Source of the DNA: Agrobacterium cavarae
Lineage (GTDB): Bacteria > Pseudomonadota > Alphaproteobacteria > Rhizobiales > Rhizobiaceae
Assembly (NCBI RefSeq): GCF_004310285.1
Contig: NZ_SISF01000031.1
Span: 442,511 to 506,510 of the forward strand
Length of the DNA: 64,000 nt
Direction of reading: 5' to 3'
Shown: in pieces, positions 17,535 to 28,237 of the stretch
Layout: each line of letters starts with the position of its first letter
How positions within the stretch are numbered: position 1 is the first letter of the stretch
Program-made: the position numbers and the translations under genes
Notes under the pieces: model-generated
Told to the model about the DNA's origin: nothing
The model's input: the letters and a program-made list of their open reading frames with translations, nothing else
Database searches by the model: none

Positions 17535-18275
17535 ATGACCATCGACCTTAAAGGCCGGATCGCACTCGTGACCGGCGCTTCACGCGGAATCGGCTATTTC
17601 ACCGCGGTCGAGCTTGCAAAAGCCGGCGCCCATGTCATTGCCTGTGCGCGCACCGTCGGTGGCCTCGAAGATCTGGACGATGCCATCAAGGCGGTCGGTG
17701 GAACGGCAACGCTCGTTCCCTTCGATCTCGGCGACATGAAGGCGATCGACGCGCTCGGCGCCTCTATCCACGAACGTTGGGGCAAGCTGGATATTCTGGT
17801 TGCCAATGCCGGGATGCTTGGCGTCATTTCACCTGTCGGCCATATCGAGGCCAAGGTGTTTGAAAAGGTGATGAACATTAACGTCACAGCGACGTGGCGC
17901 CTGATCCGCTCGGTCGAGCCGCTTCTGTTGAAATCCGATGCCGGGCGGGCGCTGATCCTGTCGTCGGGCGCTGCCCATTCCTGTCGGCCGTTCTGGGGTG
18001 TCTATTCCACTTCAAAGGCCGCCGTCGAAGCGCTGGCACGCACATGGGCTGCCGAAACCGAGCAGACGCATCTGCGCATCAACAGCATCAATCCGGGCGC
18101 GACGCGAACGGCGATGCGGGCTCAGGCAATGCCCGGCGAAGATCCCGACACCCTGCCCCATCCTTCGGAAGTGGCCAAAGCCATCGTTCCGCTTGCCTCT
18201 CCGGAGCTTACCGAGACCGGCAAGATCTATGTGGTTCGCGACCAGAAATTCGTCAGCTATCGCGCGCCGGAATGA
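17535..18275 (+). CDS. SDR-family oxidoreductase
   Basis: This is a classical short-chain dehydrogenase/reductase of 246 residues. It has the Rossmann motif TGASRGIG near residue 14, the NAG motif (LVANAGMLG), the catalytic Ser (LILSSGAAHS) and the YxxxK pair (WGVYSTSKAAVEAL near residue 155). An NAD(P)-dependent alcohol/ketone or acyl reductase activity is expected, but the substrate is unknown. I start at ATG 17535 behind AGGGGGGA. It follows purF after a terminator and stands alone; the purF-SDR neighbourhood is common in rhizobia. Confidence 0.93.
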   Translation: MTIDLKGRIALVTGASRGIGYFTAVELAKAGAHVIACARTVGGLEDLDDAIKAVGGTATLVPFDLGDMKAIDALGASIHERWGKLDILVANAGMLGVISPVGHIEAKVFEKVMNINVTATWRLIRSVEPLLLKSDAGRALILSSGAAHSCRPFWGVYSTSKAAVEALARTWAAETEQTHLRINSINPGATRTAMRAQAMPGEDPDTLPHPSEVAKAIVPLASPELTETGKIYVVRDQKFVSYRAPE

Positions 18276-18484
18276 CTTGCGAAGCGGCGTGAATCTGAAA
18301 GCGATGCTCTTGACCGACAACGGGCATCGCTTCATAAAGCAAGCCATGAAAATAACGATCTGCCGCTGCTGCTGAGTTGAATTTTGCTGGCTTAACCCCC
18401 GGCCAGATCGTTTTCGTCTCCTGAAAGGTCAAAGCAGACAAACGCTCCGGTGGGGTCAATCTCCGACACCCGAAGGAAATACGC

Positions 18485-19870
18485 ATGTCCTTGCGCTTGA
18501 AGCTCTACAACACGCTGACCCGCGAAAAAGCCGAATTCCAGCCGATAGATACGAAGAATGTGCGCATGTATGTCTGCGGCCCGACAGTCTATGACTACGC
18601 CCATATTGGTAACGCGCGCCCTGTCATCGTCTTCGACGTGCTTTATCGCCTGTTGCGCCATGTCTATGGCGAGAACGGCGTCACCTATGCCCGTAACATC
18701 ACCGACGTGGACGACAAGATCAATGCGCGGGCGCTTCGCGATTACCCGGACCTGCCGCTGAACGACGCGATCCACGCGGTGACGGAAAAGACCGCCAACC
18801 AGTTTCATCAGGATGTCGCAGCGCTTGGCTGCCTTGAGCCGACGGTGGAGCCGCGCGCGACAGATAACATTGCCCAGATGATCGACATCATCGAGAAGCT
18901 GATTGCGCGTGGTCACGCCTATGTCGCAGCGGGCGAAGTGCTGTTCGATACCAAATCCATGAGCGACTACGGTCAGCTTTCCAAGCGCCCCTTGGATGAG
19001 CAGCAGGCCGGCGCACGCATCGCGGTCGATGCGCACAAGAAGAACCCCGGCGACTTCGTGCTGTGGAAGCTTTCAAGCCATAACGAACCCGGCTGGGAAA
19101 GCCCGTGGGGTCGCGGCCGGCCCGGCTGGCATATCGAATGCTCGGCCATGTCGGGACGCTATCTTGGCGAGGTCTTCGACATTCACGGCGGCGGCCTCGA
19201 CCTGATCTTTCCACATCATGAAAACGAAATTGCCCAATCGCGCTGCGCCCATGGCACGCATGTGATGGCCAACGTCTGGATGCATAACGGCTTCGTACAG
19301 GTCGAAGGCCGCAAGATGTCGAAGTCCGACGGCAATTTCGTTACCATTTATGATCTCCTGCACACCGAAGCCTTTGGCGGGCGCAAGTGGCCCGGCGAGG
19401 TTCTGCGGCTGGCAATGCTGATGACGCATTACCGCGAGCCAATCGACTTCTCGGTGAAGCGTCTGGAGGAAGCCGAGCGGCTGCTGGCGAAGTGGCCGGC
19501 GGCGGAAGCGGGCGACGCCGAGGTCGACCAGAGCGTGCTCGACGCGCTAGCCGACGATCTCAATACCGTCGCCGCCGTCCAGGCACTGCATGCTCTGGCC
19601 CAGGCCGCCAACGCCAATCCGGAAAGACTTCCCATGTTTGCGGCGAGTGCCGCACTTCTTGGCGTGCTGCCGAAGAAGACGGAAGTGGATGAGGCAATTG
19701 CTGCTGCTGTGGATTCGCTCGTTGCCATGCGGCTGGAGATGCTGAAGGCGAAGAATTTCGCCGAGGCGGATCGGATCAGGGATGAGTTGTCGGCCAAGGG
19801 CATTCAGTTGAAGGACGGCAAGGACAAGGAGACGGGGGAGCGGGTGACGTCTTGGGAGTTGAAGCGGTAG
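18485..19870 (+). CDS. cysS: Cysteinyl-tRNA synthetase
   Basis: This class I aminoacyl-tRNA synthetase is 461 residues long. The HIGH-type motif is in [15 protein letters not shown] (residue about 30), the zinc-site region in [21 protein letters not shown], and the KMSKS motif in [12 protein letters not shown] (residue about 280). A DALR-type helical C-terminal domain completes the protein. The start ATG is preceded by CGAAGGAAAT. The 209 bases between the SDR gene and cysS show no T-box or other leader that I recognise. Confidence 0.97.
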   Translation: MSLRLKLYNTLTREKAEFQPIDTKNVRMYVCGPTVYDYAHIGNARPVIVFDVLYRLLRHVYGENGVTYARNITDVDDKINARALRDYPDLPLNDAIHAVTEKTANQFHQDVAALGCLEPTVEPRATDNIAQMIDIIEKLIARGHAYVAAGEVLFDTKSMSDYGQLSKRPLDEQQAGARIAVDAHKKNPGDFVLWKLSSHNEPGWESPWGRGRPGWHIECSAMSGRYLGEVFDIHGGGLDLIFPHHENEIAQSRCAHGTHVMANVWMHNGFVQVEGRKMSKSDGNFVTIYDLLHTEAFGGRKWPGEVLRLAMLMTHYREPIDFSVKRLEEAERLLAKWPAAEAGDAEVDQSVLDALADDLNTVAAVQALHALAQAANANPERLPMFAASAALLGVLPKKTEVDEAIAAAVDSLVAMRLEMLKAKNFAEADRIRDELSAKGIQLKDGKDKETGERVTSWELKR

Positions 19871-19880
19871 GGTTTCAAAC

Positions 19881-19948
19881 TGCCGGTCTTACTTTTCATT
19901 CGCAGCTTACCCCCTCTGCCCTGTCGGGCAGGTCGCTACGACCGGCAA
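19881..19948 (+). repeat. Structured intergenic segment after cysS
   Basis: TGCCGGTC (19881-19888) can pair with GACCGGCA (about 19940-19947), enclosing a smaller CTGCCC-TGTC-GGGCAG hairpin (19916-19931). The inner pyrimidine-rich sequence resembles a 'CCCCTCTGCCCTG-CGGGCA' motif that I recall as common in rhizobial intergenic DNA. Its role is unknown; it could end cysS transcription. Confidence 0.35.
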
Positions 19949-20067
19949 AGAACCGAAACTCTCCAGCAAAACGGCTGGACCGTCATACGCTCCTAGAACG
20001 ATGACGTCTTCCACCAGATAGACGATGTGTGCCTCAACATCCTGCGATCGATACCAAAGGAGCCATC

Positions 20068-20541
20068 ATGACCACTCATACCGGCGGATGCCAATGCGGC
20101 GCGATACGATTTCGAGCAGAAGGCGTTTTGAAGGATAGCTCGATCTGCCATTGTCGGATGTGCCAGAAAGCGTTTGGGGCCTATTATGCGCCGCTCGTTT
20201 CTGTGCGTGGTGTGGAGTTTCATTGGACACGCGGTCAGCCGAAGCAGTTCCAATCCTCCAACCATGTGAAACGTGGCTTCTGCGGTGACTGCGGTACGCC
20301 GCTGACCTATGAGGCGCCGGATGGTATGGCGATTGCGGCGGGTGCCTTCGATGATCCAGCGGCGCTACCGCCCGTCATCCAATGGGGCGTCGAGAACAAG
20401 ATCGGTTTTGTCGATCATCTGCACACGCTTCCGGAAGAAGAAACCGAGGCGGATTTGACGTCTGCAAGTTTCATCGCCGGCCTTGTATCCTATCAGCATC
20501 CGGACCACGATACGGTGGAGTGGCCAGAGGAGAAGGGTTGA
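20068..20541 (+). CDS. GFA-family (glutathione-dependent formaldehyde-activating-like) protein, copy 1
   Basis: This 157-residue zinc beta-barrel protein has the full CENP-V/GFA cysteine set: GGCQCGAIRF near residue 7, CHCRMCQKAFG near residue 32, and CGDCGTPLTY near residue 75. Family members bind zinc and some act on S-hydroxymethyl-glutathione, but most are uncharacterised, so the enzymatic label is only a family name. The start ATG at 20068 follows AAAGGAG. It is translationally coupled to a second paralogue through a TGATG stop/start overlap. Confidence 0.9.
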   Translation: MTTHTGGCQCGAIRFRAEGVLKDSSICHCRMCQKAFGAYYAPLVSVRGVEFHWTRGQPKQFQSSNHVKRGFCGDCGTPLTYEAPDGMAIAAGAFDDPAALPPVIQWGVENKIGFVDHLHTLPEEETEADLTSASFIAGLVSYQHPDHDTVEWPEEKG

Positions 20542-21011
20542 TGAGCGAGGCAGGATATTCCGGTGGGTGCCAGTGCGGGGCAGTCCGCTTTCATGCGGGC
20601 AAGCTTGGCCGGCCGTCGATTTGCCATTGCCGCATGTGCCAGAAGCAATTCGGCAATTTTTTCGGCGCGCTCGTCACGGCTGATCAGGCGCACCTCACAT
20701 GGACCCGCGGCCAGCCCAGCCTTTTTCGCTCCTCCACCAAGATCCATCGCGGCTTCTGCAACAAATGCGGCACGCCGCTGACCTATCACTATCCGGGGGG
20801 CGTCGAGATCGCCATTGGCGCCTTCGATCACCCCGATCAGATCGAGCCACAGGTGCAGGTCAACGCGCATATGCAGATGCCTTGGATCAAGGCGCTGTTC
20901 GACAAGCCGGAGATCAAGCAGAGCGTCGACGAAAGCACGATCATATCCTATCAGCATCCGGACCACGACACCGTGGTCTGGCCGCCCGAAGACGAAGCAA
21001 ACAAGGCATAG
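20541..21011 (+). CDS. GFA-family protein, copy 2
   Basis: This 156-residue paralogue of the preceding gene has the same cysteine motifs (GGCQCGAVRF, CHCRMCQKQFGNFFG, CNKCGTPLTY) and nearly the same C-terminal segment, SYQHPDHDTVVWP, matching SYQHPDHDTVEWP in copy 1. The ATG overlaps the upstream stop by one base. The pair clearly arose by tandem duplication and the products may form a heteromer. Pip starts 18 bases downstream. Confidence 0.9.
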   Translation: MSEAGYSGGCQCGAVRFHAGKLGRPSICHCRMCQKQFGNFFGALVTADQAHLTWTRGQPSLFRSSTKIHRGFCNKCGTPLTYHYPGGVEIAIGAFDHPDQIEPQVQVNAHMQMPWIKALFDKPEIKQSVDESTIISYQHPDHDTVVWPPEDEANKA

Positions 21012-21986
<975 letters not shown>

Positions 21987-22185
21987 GACCAGCCCTGCCG
22001 TCGCTTGATGTTCAGCCTTGAGCGTCACGCGACGGCGATAAAATTGAGCAAAATCCGGAGGTGTTTCAGCTTCTTACGGCCATCACCTGTCAGACTGATT
22101 CATCTCGCATAAGGCTTGCTGTTTGAGCATTTGCAGCTTTTCTAACCAAAGCTTCACGGAAATGAATTGGTACATCACGCCAAAG

Positions 22186-22228
22186 GGGAATACTGCGAAG
22201 AGACCCCGATCATATTGGCAGTATTCCC
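22186..22228 (+). promoter_or_regulatory. Perfect inverted repeat ending flush with the rarD start codon
   Basis: GGGAATACTGC (22186-22196) is repeated in inverse complement at 22218-22228, and the next base is the A of the rarD ATG. The spacer is 21 bases. In mRNA this would be an 11-bp hairpin that sequesters whatever ribosome site there is, since no Shine-Dalgarno is visible. As DNA it could equally be an operator. Confidence 0.55.
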
Positions 22229-23143
22229 ATGGCAATGAACCCCACCATTCAGGCTCCCCAGGCGGGCGATAGCGTCCGTGGCTTCGTCTACGCACTGACG
22301 GCCTATCTTCTTTGGGGATTCCTGCCCTTTTACATGAAGGCCGTAGCGCATATCTCGCCGCTCGAGGTCATCGTTCATCGCGTCGTCTGGTCAGTACCGA
22401 TTGCAGCCATTGTGCTGATCGTGCTCGGTCGAACCGCCGAAATCCGCCAGGCGCTGACCACGCCTCGCATGCTTGCCATGGCCTGCCTCACCGCATCGCT
22501 GATCAGCGTCAACTGGGGCATCTACATCTGGGCTATCGGCTCGGGTCACGCGCTGGATGCTGCACTCGGCTACTTCATCAATCCGCTGTTCAGCATCCTT
22601 CTCGGCGCCTTGATCCTGAAGGAAAAGCTCAGTCGCATGCAGATCGCTGCCATTTCGCTGGTTGCGATTGCCGTGGCGCTTTTGACATGGAATGCCGGTG
22701 GCCTGCCTTGGGTGGCGCTCGCGCTGACAGTATCCTGGGGCTTTTACGCCTTCTTCCGCAAGACGCTGCCGATCGGGCCGACGCAGGGCTTCCTGTTGGA
22801 GGTGCTGCTGCTGACTCCGCCCGCCCTTGCCTTCATCGTTTATCTGGCCTTCACCGGGCAAGGACATTTTTTCGCGGGCACGGCCCAGGATAGCTGGCTT
22901 CTGGCGGCAAGCGGACTCATCACCGCCGTTCCTCTGATCTTCTATGGCAATGGTGCCAAGCTCTTGAAGCTCTCCACCATCGGCATCATGCAGTATATCG
23001 CACCATCGATGATCTTCGTCATTGCGGTTTTCGTCTTCAAGGAACCCTTCGACATGGTGCGCATGATTGCCTTCGCGATGATCTGGGCGGCACTGGCGGT
23101 CTATACCCTGCCGAGCCTGATGAAAGGCAGAGCTGCCGGATGA
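22229..23143 (+). CDS. rarD: RarD-type EamA transporter
   Basis: This 304-residue ten-helix DMT-family protein has features specific for RarD (AYLLWGFLPFYMKAVAHISPLEVIVHRVVWS, then GSGHALDAALGYFINPLFSILLG, then TIGIMQYIAPSMIFVIAVFVFKEPF). RarD was named for chloramphenicol sensitivity, but its natural substrate is uncertain. The ATG at 22229 has no ribosome site and abuts an inverted repeat; a second ATG two codons later is possible. It is convergent with the LOG gene, 16 bases apart. Confidence 0.93.
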   Translation: MAMNPTIQAPQAGDSVRGFVYALTAYLLWGFLPFYMKAVAHISPLEVIVHRVVWSVPIAAIVLIVLGRTAEIRQALTTPRMLAMACLTASLISVNWGIYIWAIGSGHALDAALGYFINPLFSILLGALILKEKLSRMQIAAISLVAIAVALLTWNAGGLPWVALALTVSWGFYAFFRKTLPIGPTQGFLLEVLLLTPPALAFIVYLAFTGQGHFFAGTAQDSWLLAASGLITAVPLIFYGNGAKLLKLSTIGIMQYIAPSMIFVIAVFVFKEPFDMVRMIAFAMIWAALAVYTLPSLMKGRAAG

Positions 23144-23159
23144 CCGGCAGCGTTAAGCT

Positions 23160-23780
23160 TTAAAGCTTCGCAATCACCGAAGGATCGCCTTCCGGATTTT
23201 GCTGTGACACGGCACGCTCGATGATGGCCGGTACGATATCGTCGATCCGGTCGATCACCAGCGGGTTCAGCAAATGAGCGCGGTGGATGAAGCCCTGGTC
23301 GCGCATATGGCGGATCAGCTCCAGCATAGGGTCCCAGAAACCGTTGATATTGGCGAAGACCATGGGCTTGGCGTGACGACCAAGCTGCGCCCAGGTCATG
23401 ATCTCGACGATCTCTTCCACGGTGCCGATACCGCCGGGCAAAGTGACGAAGGCATCCGCGCGCTCGAACATCATGTGCTTGCGCTCATGCATGTCCTTGG
23501 TGATCACAAGTTCGTTCAATTGGCCAAGAGAATGGCGTGTCGCTTCCATATCCACGAGAAACTCGGGTATGATGCCCGTTACTTCGCCGCCGTTTGATAG
23601 AACGCCGCTTGCGACCGCACCCATGATGCCCTTGGTGCCGCCACCATAGACGAGGCGAATGCCGTTTTCGGCCAGGGATTTCCCAAGGTTGCGGCCTGCT
23701 TCCATATAGGCGGGATCGCGCCCGGGCTGAGAGCCGCAATAGACGCAGATGGATCGAATCGAATGGTTTTCATGTGTCAT
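23160..23780 (-). CDS. LOG-family Rossmann protein (cytokinin riboside 5'-monophosphate phosphoribohydrolase family)
   Basis: This 206-residue protein has the SICVYCGSQPG N-terminus, GIRLVYGGGTKGIMGAVA and the LOG signature PGGIGTVEEIVEIMTW. The family hydrolyses nucleoside 5'-monophosphates at the N-glycosidic bond; plant and some bacterial members release active cytokinins. In a plant-associated lineage a cytokinin-related role is possible, but most bacterial members are general. I start at ATG 23780 (MTHENHS); an upstream TTG at 23816 is less likely. It is divergent from the LysM gene, with 155 bases between them. Confidence 0.9.
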   Translation of the reverse strand: MTHENHSIRSICVYCGSQPGRDPAYMEAGRNLGKSLAENGIRLVYGGGTKGIMGAVASGVLSNGGEVTGIIPEFLVDMEATRHSLGQLNELVITKDMHERKHMMFERADAFVTLPGGIGTVEEIVEIMTWAQLGRHAKPMVFANINGFWDPMLELIRHMRDQGFIHRAHLLNPLVIDRIDDIVPAIIERAVSQQNPEGDPSVIAKL

Positions 23781-23935
23781 GGCCGGCACCGAACTACGCA
23801 GGGTCAATTCCGTCAAGAAATTTTGGGGGAAGATACGACAAACGCAGCGCTTTGGCGGAGGTGACGCTTGTATGAAAAGCGCTAAAACGCTAGCAATCCA
23901 CGATAATATTGCGAAGAATGATCTGGAGACACATA

Positions 23936-25987
23936 ATGAAAAATAAAAGAGCTGGATTGTTGGCGCTTGTCGTGCTCGGCATTGCCACGCTGCTCATGGT
24001 CTTCTTCGTTCTTCCTCGCATGTCCGGTGATGACAAGCCGATCGGTGACGCCATCAACGAAGCCAGCAATGCCGTCAAGAACAGCGTTGAGATGGGCAGT
24101 GAAAAGGCGGGCGATCTTCTGTCGGATGCCGCCAAGGACACGACCAATATTGCCGAAAAGGTTGGCCGCCTGGCGGAATCCGCCAACAAGTCCATCAAGG
24201 ACATGAGCAACCTCTTTGCCGACAGCAAGGTGCCCTCCAATGAAGAGTTTGCTGCTGCCCGCAAGCAGGTCGAAGACTCGCTTCGCGAGTTGGAAAACAT
24301 CGACATTCCGGAATCGCTCGATGAGACCACCTCGCGTCTGATCACCACTGCGCGTACGGCAGCCGAGCGGACCACGGCCTATCTTCGCAGCTTGCCGACA
24401 GATGCCGCAGCGGCCGCAGCTCAAGTCCGCCGTCTTGCTGGCGTGTTCGCCGGGACGGATGATGGCGCACCTCGGACAGAGGTGCCTGCCGCCGCCCCTC
24501 AGCCGACCCAGACGCCTGCACAGCCCGCAACACCATCGGCACCGACAACCACGGGCGATGCGGCCCAGCTTCCGACATTCGACGTTTTGCGCGTCGAGCC
24601 GGATGGTTCGGCGGTGATTGCCGGCAAGGCGCAACCGGGTTCGCAGCTTGAAATCGTCAACAAGGGCGAGGTTATCGCCAAGACACCGGTTGAGGGCAGC
24701 GGCGATTTCGCAGCCGTTCTCGACAATCCACTCCCCCCCGGCAACCATGAACTGGTGCTGCGCGCAACCGGCAAGGACGGCAAAGTCTCCGAGTCCAGTG
24801 AAGTGGCGACCGTGTCGGTCCCCGCCCAGAAGAACGGCGACCTGCTTGCCATGGTTACGACACCTGGCAAGGCCAGCCGCGTTCTGACCATGCCGGAAGC
24901 CGCTCCGCCTGCCCTGCAAGCGCAGGCCACACAACGGGCTGCAGACGGCACACAAACGCCTGCGAACGCCGCGCAGAGCGGCAATGCCGCGCCGGCCAAC
25001 GCCGCACCTGAAACTGCGTCCGTGCGCGTCACCGCCGTCGAGTTCGATGGCTCAAAAATTTACATCGCCGGCTCCGCACCCGCGGGCACCACGATCCGCG
25101 CTCTGGTGGACGATACCCGTGTTGGCGAAAGCAAGGCAGAAGCTTCCGGCAGCTTTGTTGTAGAAGGCGACATCCAGCTTTCGGTCGGCAGCCACATCAT
25201 CACGGCGGAAGCGCTCGATGCGTCTGGCAAGGTGACCGTGCGTGTGCGCGTGCCGTTCTCCCGCCCGGAGACGGATCAGGCCACGGTTGCCATGCAGCCA
25301 TCCGGCGCACCTGCCACCCAGCAGAACGCGACCGCATCCGGCAAGGCTCCGGCCGCGGTCACCGATCAGGCTGCGTTCGAAGCGCTGCGCACGGAAGTGT
25401 CGAAGGCCTTTGGTATCCTGTCCGGTCTCTTTAAGGACGGCAAGACACCGACGCTGGACGAGGTTGCGGCAGCAAAGTCTGCAACGGTTATCGCGCTTCG
25501 TTCGCTTTCGGAGTTCCGCACCGCGGCGTCTGCCGACCCGGCCTTTACCGCATTCGTTGCAGGCATCTCTCACAAGGCGCGTTCCCTGCTCTCGCTCGTG
25601 GAAGCACTGCCAAGCGATGTCGTGGCTGTCGGTAAGGCCATTTCAGGCCTGACAGCTCGTTTCGAGGAGCTGAATGCAGCAGCCCCCACAATATCTGCGC
25701 CGGCGAATGCTGGCACTCCGGCTACCGACGCGTCCGGCACAAAGACCTTCGAACAGGCGCCGCTTGCGCATAGCGACAGCGCGGTGATCATTCGTCGCGG
25801 CGATACGCTGTGGCAGATTTCGCGCCGCGTCTATGGTCAGGGCGTGCGTTACACCACCATCTACCTTGCCAATCAGCAGCAAATCCAGAACCCGGACCTG
25901 ATCGAGCCAGGCCAGATTTTCGACGTACCGGAAAAGGCGCTACCAAATGCCGAAGAGATCCACCGCAACCGGTTGAAGACGCGGTAA
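23936..25987 (+). CDS. Membrane-anchored, internally duplicated Ig-like/LysM envelope protein
   Basis: The 683-residue architecture, in order, is: a membrane anchor (residues about 7-27); helical module 1 (about 90-175, beginning LFADSKVPSNEEF); an Ala/Pro/Thr linker; Ig-like domain 1 (about 215-300); a linker with many Gln/Ala/Asn; Ig-like domain 2 (about 370-450); a linker; helical module 2 (about 495-590, beginning LFKDGKTPTLDEV), which repeats module 1; a linker; and a C-terminal LysM domain (IRRGDTLWQISRRVYG, residues about 625-675). LysM binds peptidoglycan, so the protein probably tethers the inner membrane to the wall. The function is unknown; the family is rhizobial. The next gene is an ABC exporter 116 bases downstream. 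Confidence 0.88.
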   Translation: MKNKRAGLLALVVLGIATLLMVFFVLPRMSGDDKPIGDAINEASNAVKNSVEMGSEKAGDLLSDAAKDTTNIAEKVGRLAESANKSIKDMSNLFADSKVPSNEEFAAARKQVEDSLRELENIDIPESLDETTSRLITTARTAAERTTAYLRSLPTDAAAAAAQVRRLAGVFAGTDDGAPRTEVPAAAPQPTQTPAQPATPSAPTTTGDAAQLPTFDVLRVEPDGSAVIAGKAQPGSQLEIVNKGEVIAKTPVEGSGDFAAVLDNPLPPGNHELVLRATGKDGKVSESSEVATVSVPAQKNGDLLAMVTTPGKASRVLTMPEAAPPALQAQATQRAADGTQTPANAAQSGNAAPANAAPETASVRVTAVEFDGSKIYIAGSAPAGTTIRALVDDTRVGESKAEASGSFVVEGDIQLSVGSHIITAEALDASGKVTVRVRVPFSRPETDQATVAMQPSGAPATQQNATASGKAPAAVTDQAAFEALRTEVSKAFGILSGLFKDGKTPTLDEVAAAKSATVIALRSLSEFRTAASADPAFTAFVAGISHKARSLLSLVEALPSDVVAVGKAISGLTARFEELNAAAPTISAPANAGTPATDASGTKTFEQAPLAHSDSAVIIRRGDTLWQISRRVYGQGVRYTTIYLANQQQIQNPDLIEPGQIFDVPEKALPNAEEIHRNRLKTR

Positions 25988-26103
25988 GAATAGGACCCAA
26001 GGCATTGCAAATGCCCTGTGAGGACACTATCTAATTTAGACAACGGCGGCTCATCAGGGCCGCCGTCTTGCTGTCTGCATCCCGGCAGACGCCGGAGCAG
26101 AGC

Positions 26104-27990
26104 ATGGCCGACAAGAAGAAGACGATTTCAGCGGATTCCAGCAATCCGATGCAGACCATTGTCAACCTATGGCCCTATATGTGGCCCGAGGGCAGACCCG
26201 ATCTGAAGATGCGAGTGGTCTGGGCAACCTTCTTCCTGCTCGTTGCCAAACTGGTGCTGATCTCCGTTCCCTATTTCTTCAAATGGGCGACCGATGCACT
26301 GAATGGCAAGGTCGATATGGCGGGGCTGCTGCCCGTCTTCCTGCTGGGTGCGGTTGCGCTGGTCATCGCCTATAACATTACCCGCATTATCCAGATCGGC
26401 TTCAACCAGCTTCGGGATTCGCTCTTTGCCAGCGTTGGTCAGCACGCGGTGCGCCAGCTTGCCTACAAGACCTTCGTGCATATGCACCAGCTATCGCTGC
26501 GCTTTCATCTCGAGCGCAAGACGGGCGGTCTTTCACGCATCATCGAGCGCGGCACGAAGGGCATCGAAACCATCGTGCGTTTTACCATTCTCAACACCGC
26601 CCCGACATTCATCGAATTCCTGCTGACGGCGGCGATCTTCTGGGTGTCCTACGGCTTCTGGTATGTCTTCGTCACCGTCGTGACCGTCTGGGCCTATATC
26701 TGGTTTACGGTCAAAGCCAGCAACTGGCGCATTTCCATTCGCCGGTCGATGAATGACAGCGATACCGACGCCAACACCAAGGCGATCGACTCGCTTCTCA
26801 ACTTCGAAACGGTGAAATATTTCGGCAATGAAGACATGGAAGCCCAGCGCTTCGATGCCTCCATGGCGCGCTATGAGAAATCCGCCGTCGCCATTTGGAC
26901 GTCGCTCGGCTGGCTCAACTTCGGCCAAGGCGTCATCTTCGGTCTTGGTTCGCTCGTGATGATGGTGATGTCGGCGCTCGCGGTTCAGCGTGGCGAACAG
27001 ACCATTGGCGACTTCGTCTTCATCAACGCGCTGCTTCTCCAGCTTTCCGTGCCGCTCAACTTCATCGGCTTCGTCTATCGCGAAATCCGCCAGGGTCTGA
27101 CGGATATCGAGCAGATGTTCGATCTTCTAGAAGTCGAGGCGGAGGTTGTGGATGCACCGGATGCCAAGCCGCTCCAAATCGGTGCGGGCGCTGTCAGCTT
27201 TAAGGACGTGCAGTTTTCCTACGATCCCGAGCGTCCGATCCTCAAGGGCATCTCCTTCGATGTGCCGGCGGGTAAGACGATCGCGATTGTCGGACCGTCC
27301 GGAGCGGGCAAATCGACGATCTCCCGCCTGCTCTATCGCTTCTACGATATCCAGAGCGGTTCGATCACCATTGACGGCCAGGACATTCGCGACGTGACGC
27401 AGAAGAGCCTGCGCGCGGTGGTCGGCATGGTCCCGCAGGATACGGTGCTGTTCAACGACACTCTGGCCTATAACATTCGCTATGGACGTCCCGACGCACC
27501 TGACGCCGATGTCACGGCTGCCGCCAATGCCGCGCAGATCAGCGGCTTTATCAGCAAGTTGCCCGACGGGTTTCAGACCATGGTCGGCGAGCGCGGCCTG
27601 AAGCTTTCCGGCGGCGAGAAGCAGCGTGTTGCGATTGCTCGCACCATATTGAAGGCCCCACCGATCCTTATCCTCGACGAGGCGACATCGGCGCTCGATA
27701 CCCATACGGAACAGGAAATTCAAAGCGCCTTGGATGTGGTCTCGCAAAACCGTACCACGTTGGTGATCGCTCACCGCCTCTCCACCGTGATTGGTGCGGA
27801 CGAGATCATCGTGCTGAAGGATGGAAACATCGCCGAGCGGGGCACCCATTCGTCGTTGATGCTGGCCGGTGGCCTCTACGCCTCGATGTGGAGCCGTCAG
27901 CGCGAAGCGATCCAGGCCGAGGAAAGGCTTCGGGAAGTTCGCGAGAAGGACGACCTTGGCGTCGTGGATCGCGGCGAACCCGCGCATTGA
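26104..27990 (+). CDS. Atm1/HMT1-type ABC exporter
   Basis: This 628-residue half-transporter has a six-helix domain with the Atm1 signature region (FNQLRDSLFASVGQHAVRQL, then SLRFHLERKTGGLSRIIERG, then ALLLQLSVPLNFIGFVYREI). Its ATPase has Walker A GPSGAGKST, LSGGEKQRVAIAR and ILILDEATSALD. Bacterial Atm1 homologues export glutathione conjugates and metal-glutathione complexes, and relatives support cobalt/nickel tolerance. I start at ATG 26104 behind CGGAGCAGAGC. It may be transcribed with the LysM gene, or separately. Confidence 0.93.
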   Translation: MADKKKTISADSSNPMQTIVNLWPYMWPEGRPDLKMRVVWATFFLLVAKLVLISVPYFFKWATDALNGKVDMAGLLPVFLLGAVALVIAYNITRIIQIGFNQLRDSLFASVGQHAVRQLAYKTFVHMHQLSLRFHLERKTGGLSRIIERGTKGIETIVRFTILNTAPTFIEFLLTAAIFWVSYGFWYVFVTVVTVWAYIWFTVKASNWRISIRRSMNDSDTDANTKAIDSLLNFETVKYFGNEDMEAQRFDASMARYEKSAVAIWTSLGWLNFGQGVIFGLGSLVMMVMSALAVQRGEQTIGDFVFINALLLQLSVPLNFIGFVYREIRQGLTDIEQMFDLLEVEAEVVDAPDAKPLQIGAGAVSFKDVQFSYDPERPILKGISFDVPAGKTIAIVGPSGAGKSTISRLLYRFYDIQSGSITIDGQDIRDVTQKSLRAVVGMVPQDTVLFNDTLAYNIRYGRPDAPDADVTAAANAAQISGFISKLPDGFQTMVGERGLKLSGGEKQRVAIARTILKAPPILILDEATSALDTHTEQEIQSALDVVSQNRTTLVIAHRLSTVIGADEIIVLKDGNIAERGTHSSLMLAGGLYASMWSRQREAIQAEERLREVREKDDLGVVDRGEPAH

Positions 27991-28237
27991 CCTCGGTATA
28001 AACCGGCCCAGCCGCTGCGCACCATTGCTCGTGACGCGGTTTGCCTGTAGTCACCTATGCGTGTTTTGTCGCCTTGAGACGTGAATATTGTCGAGAAACG
28101 ACTATATGGTGCATGTCTTGCAGGAACGAGCCAAGTTTTCGCCCTCGGGCGTGCAGGCAAATCGAGGTCCCAGTGGGAGCGCCCTTCGTCGCGCATATCG
28201 CAAAGGCCGATAAAGAAATTTCGGAGAAGAAAGACCA

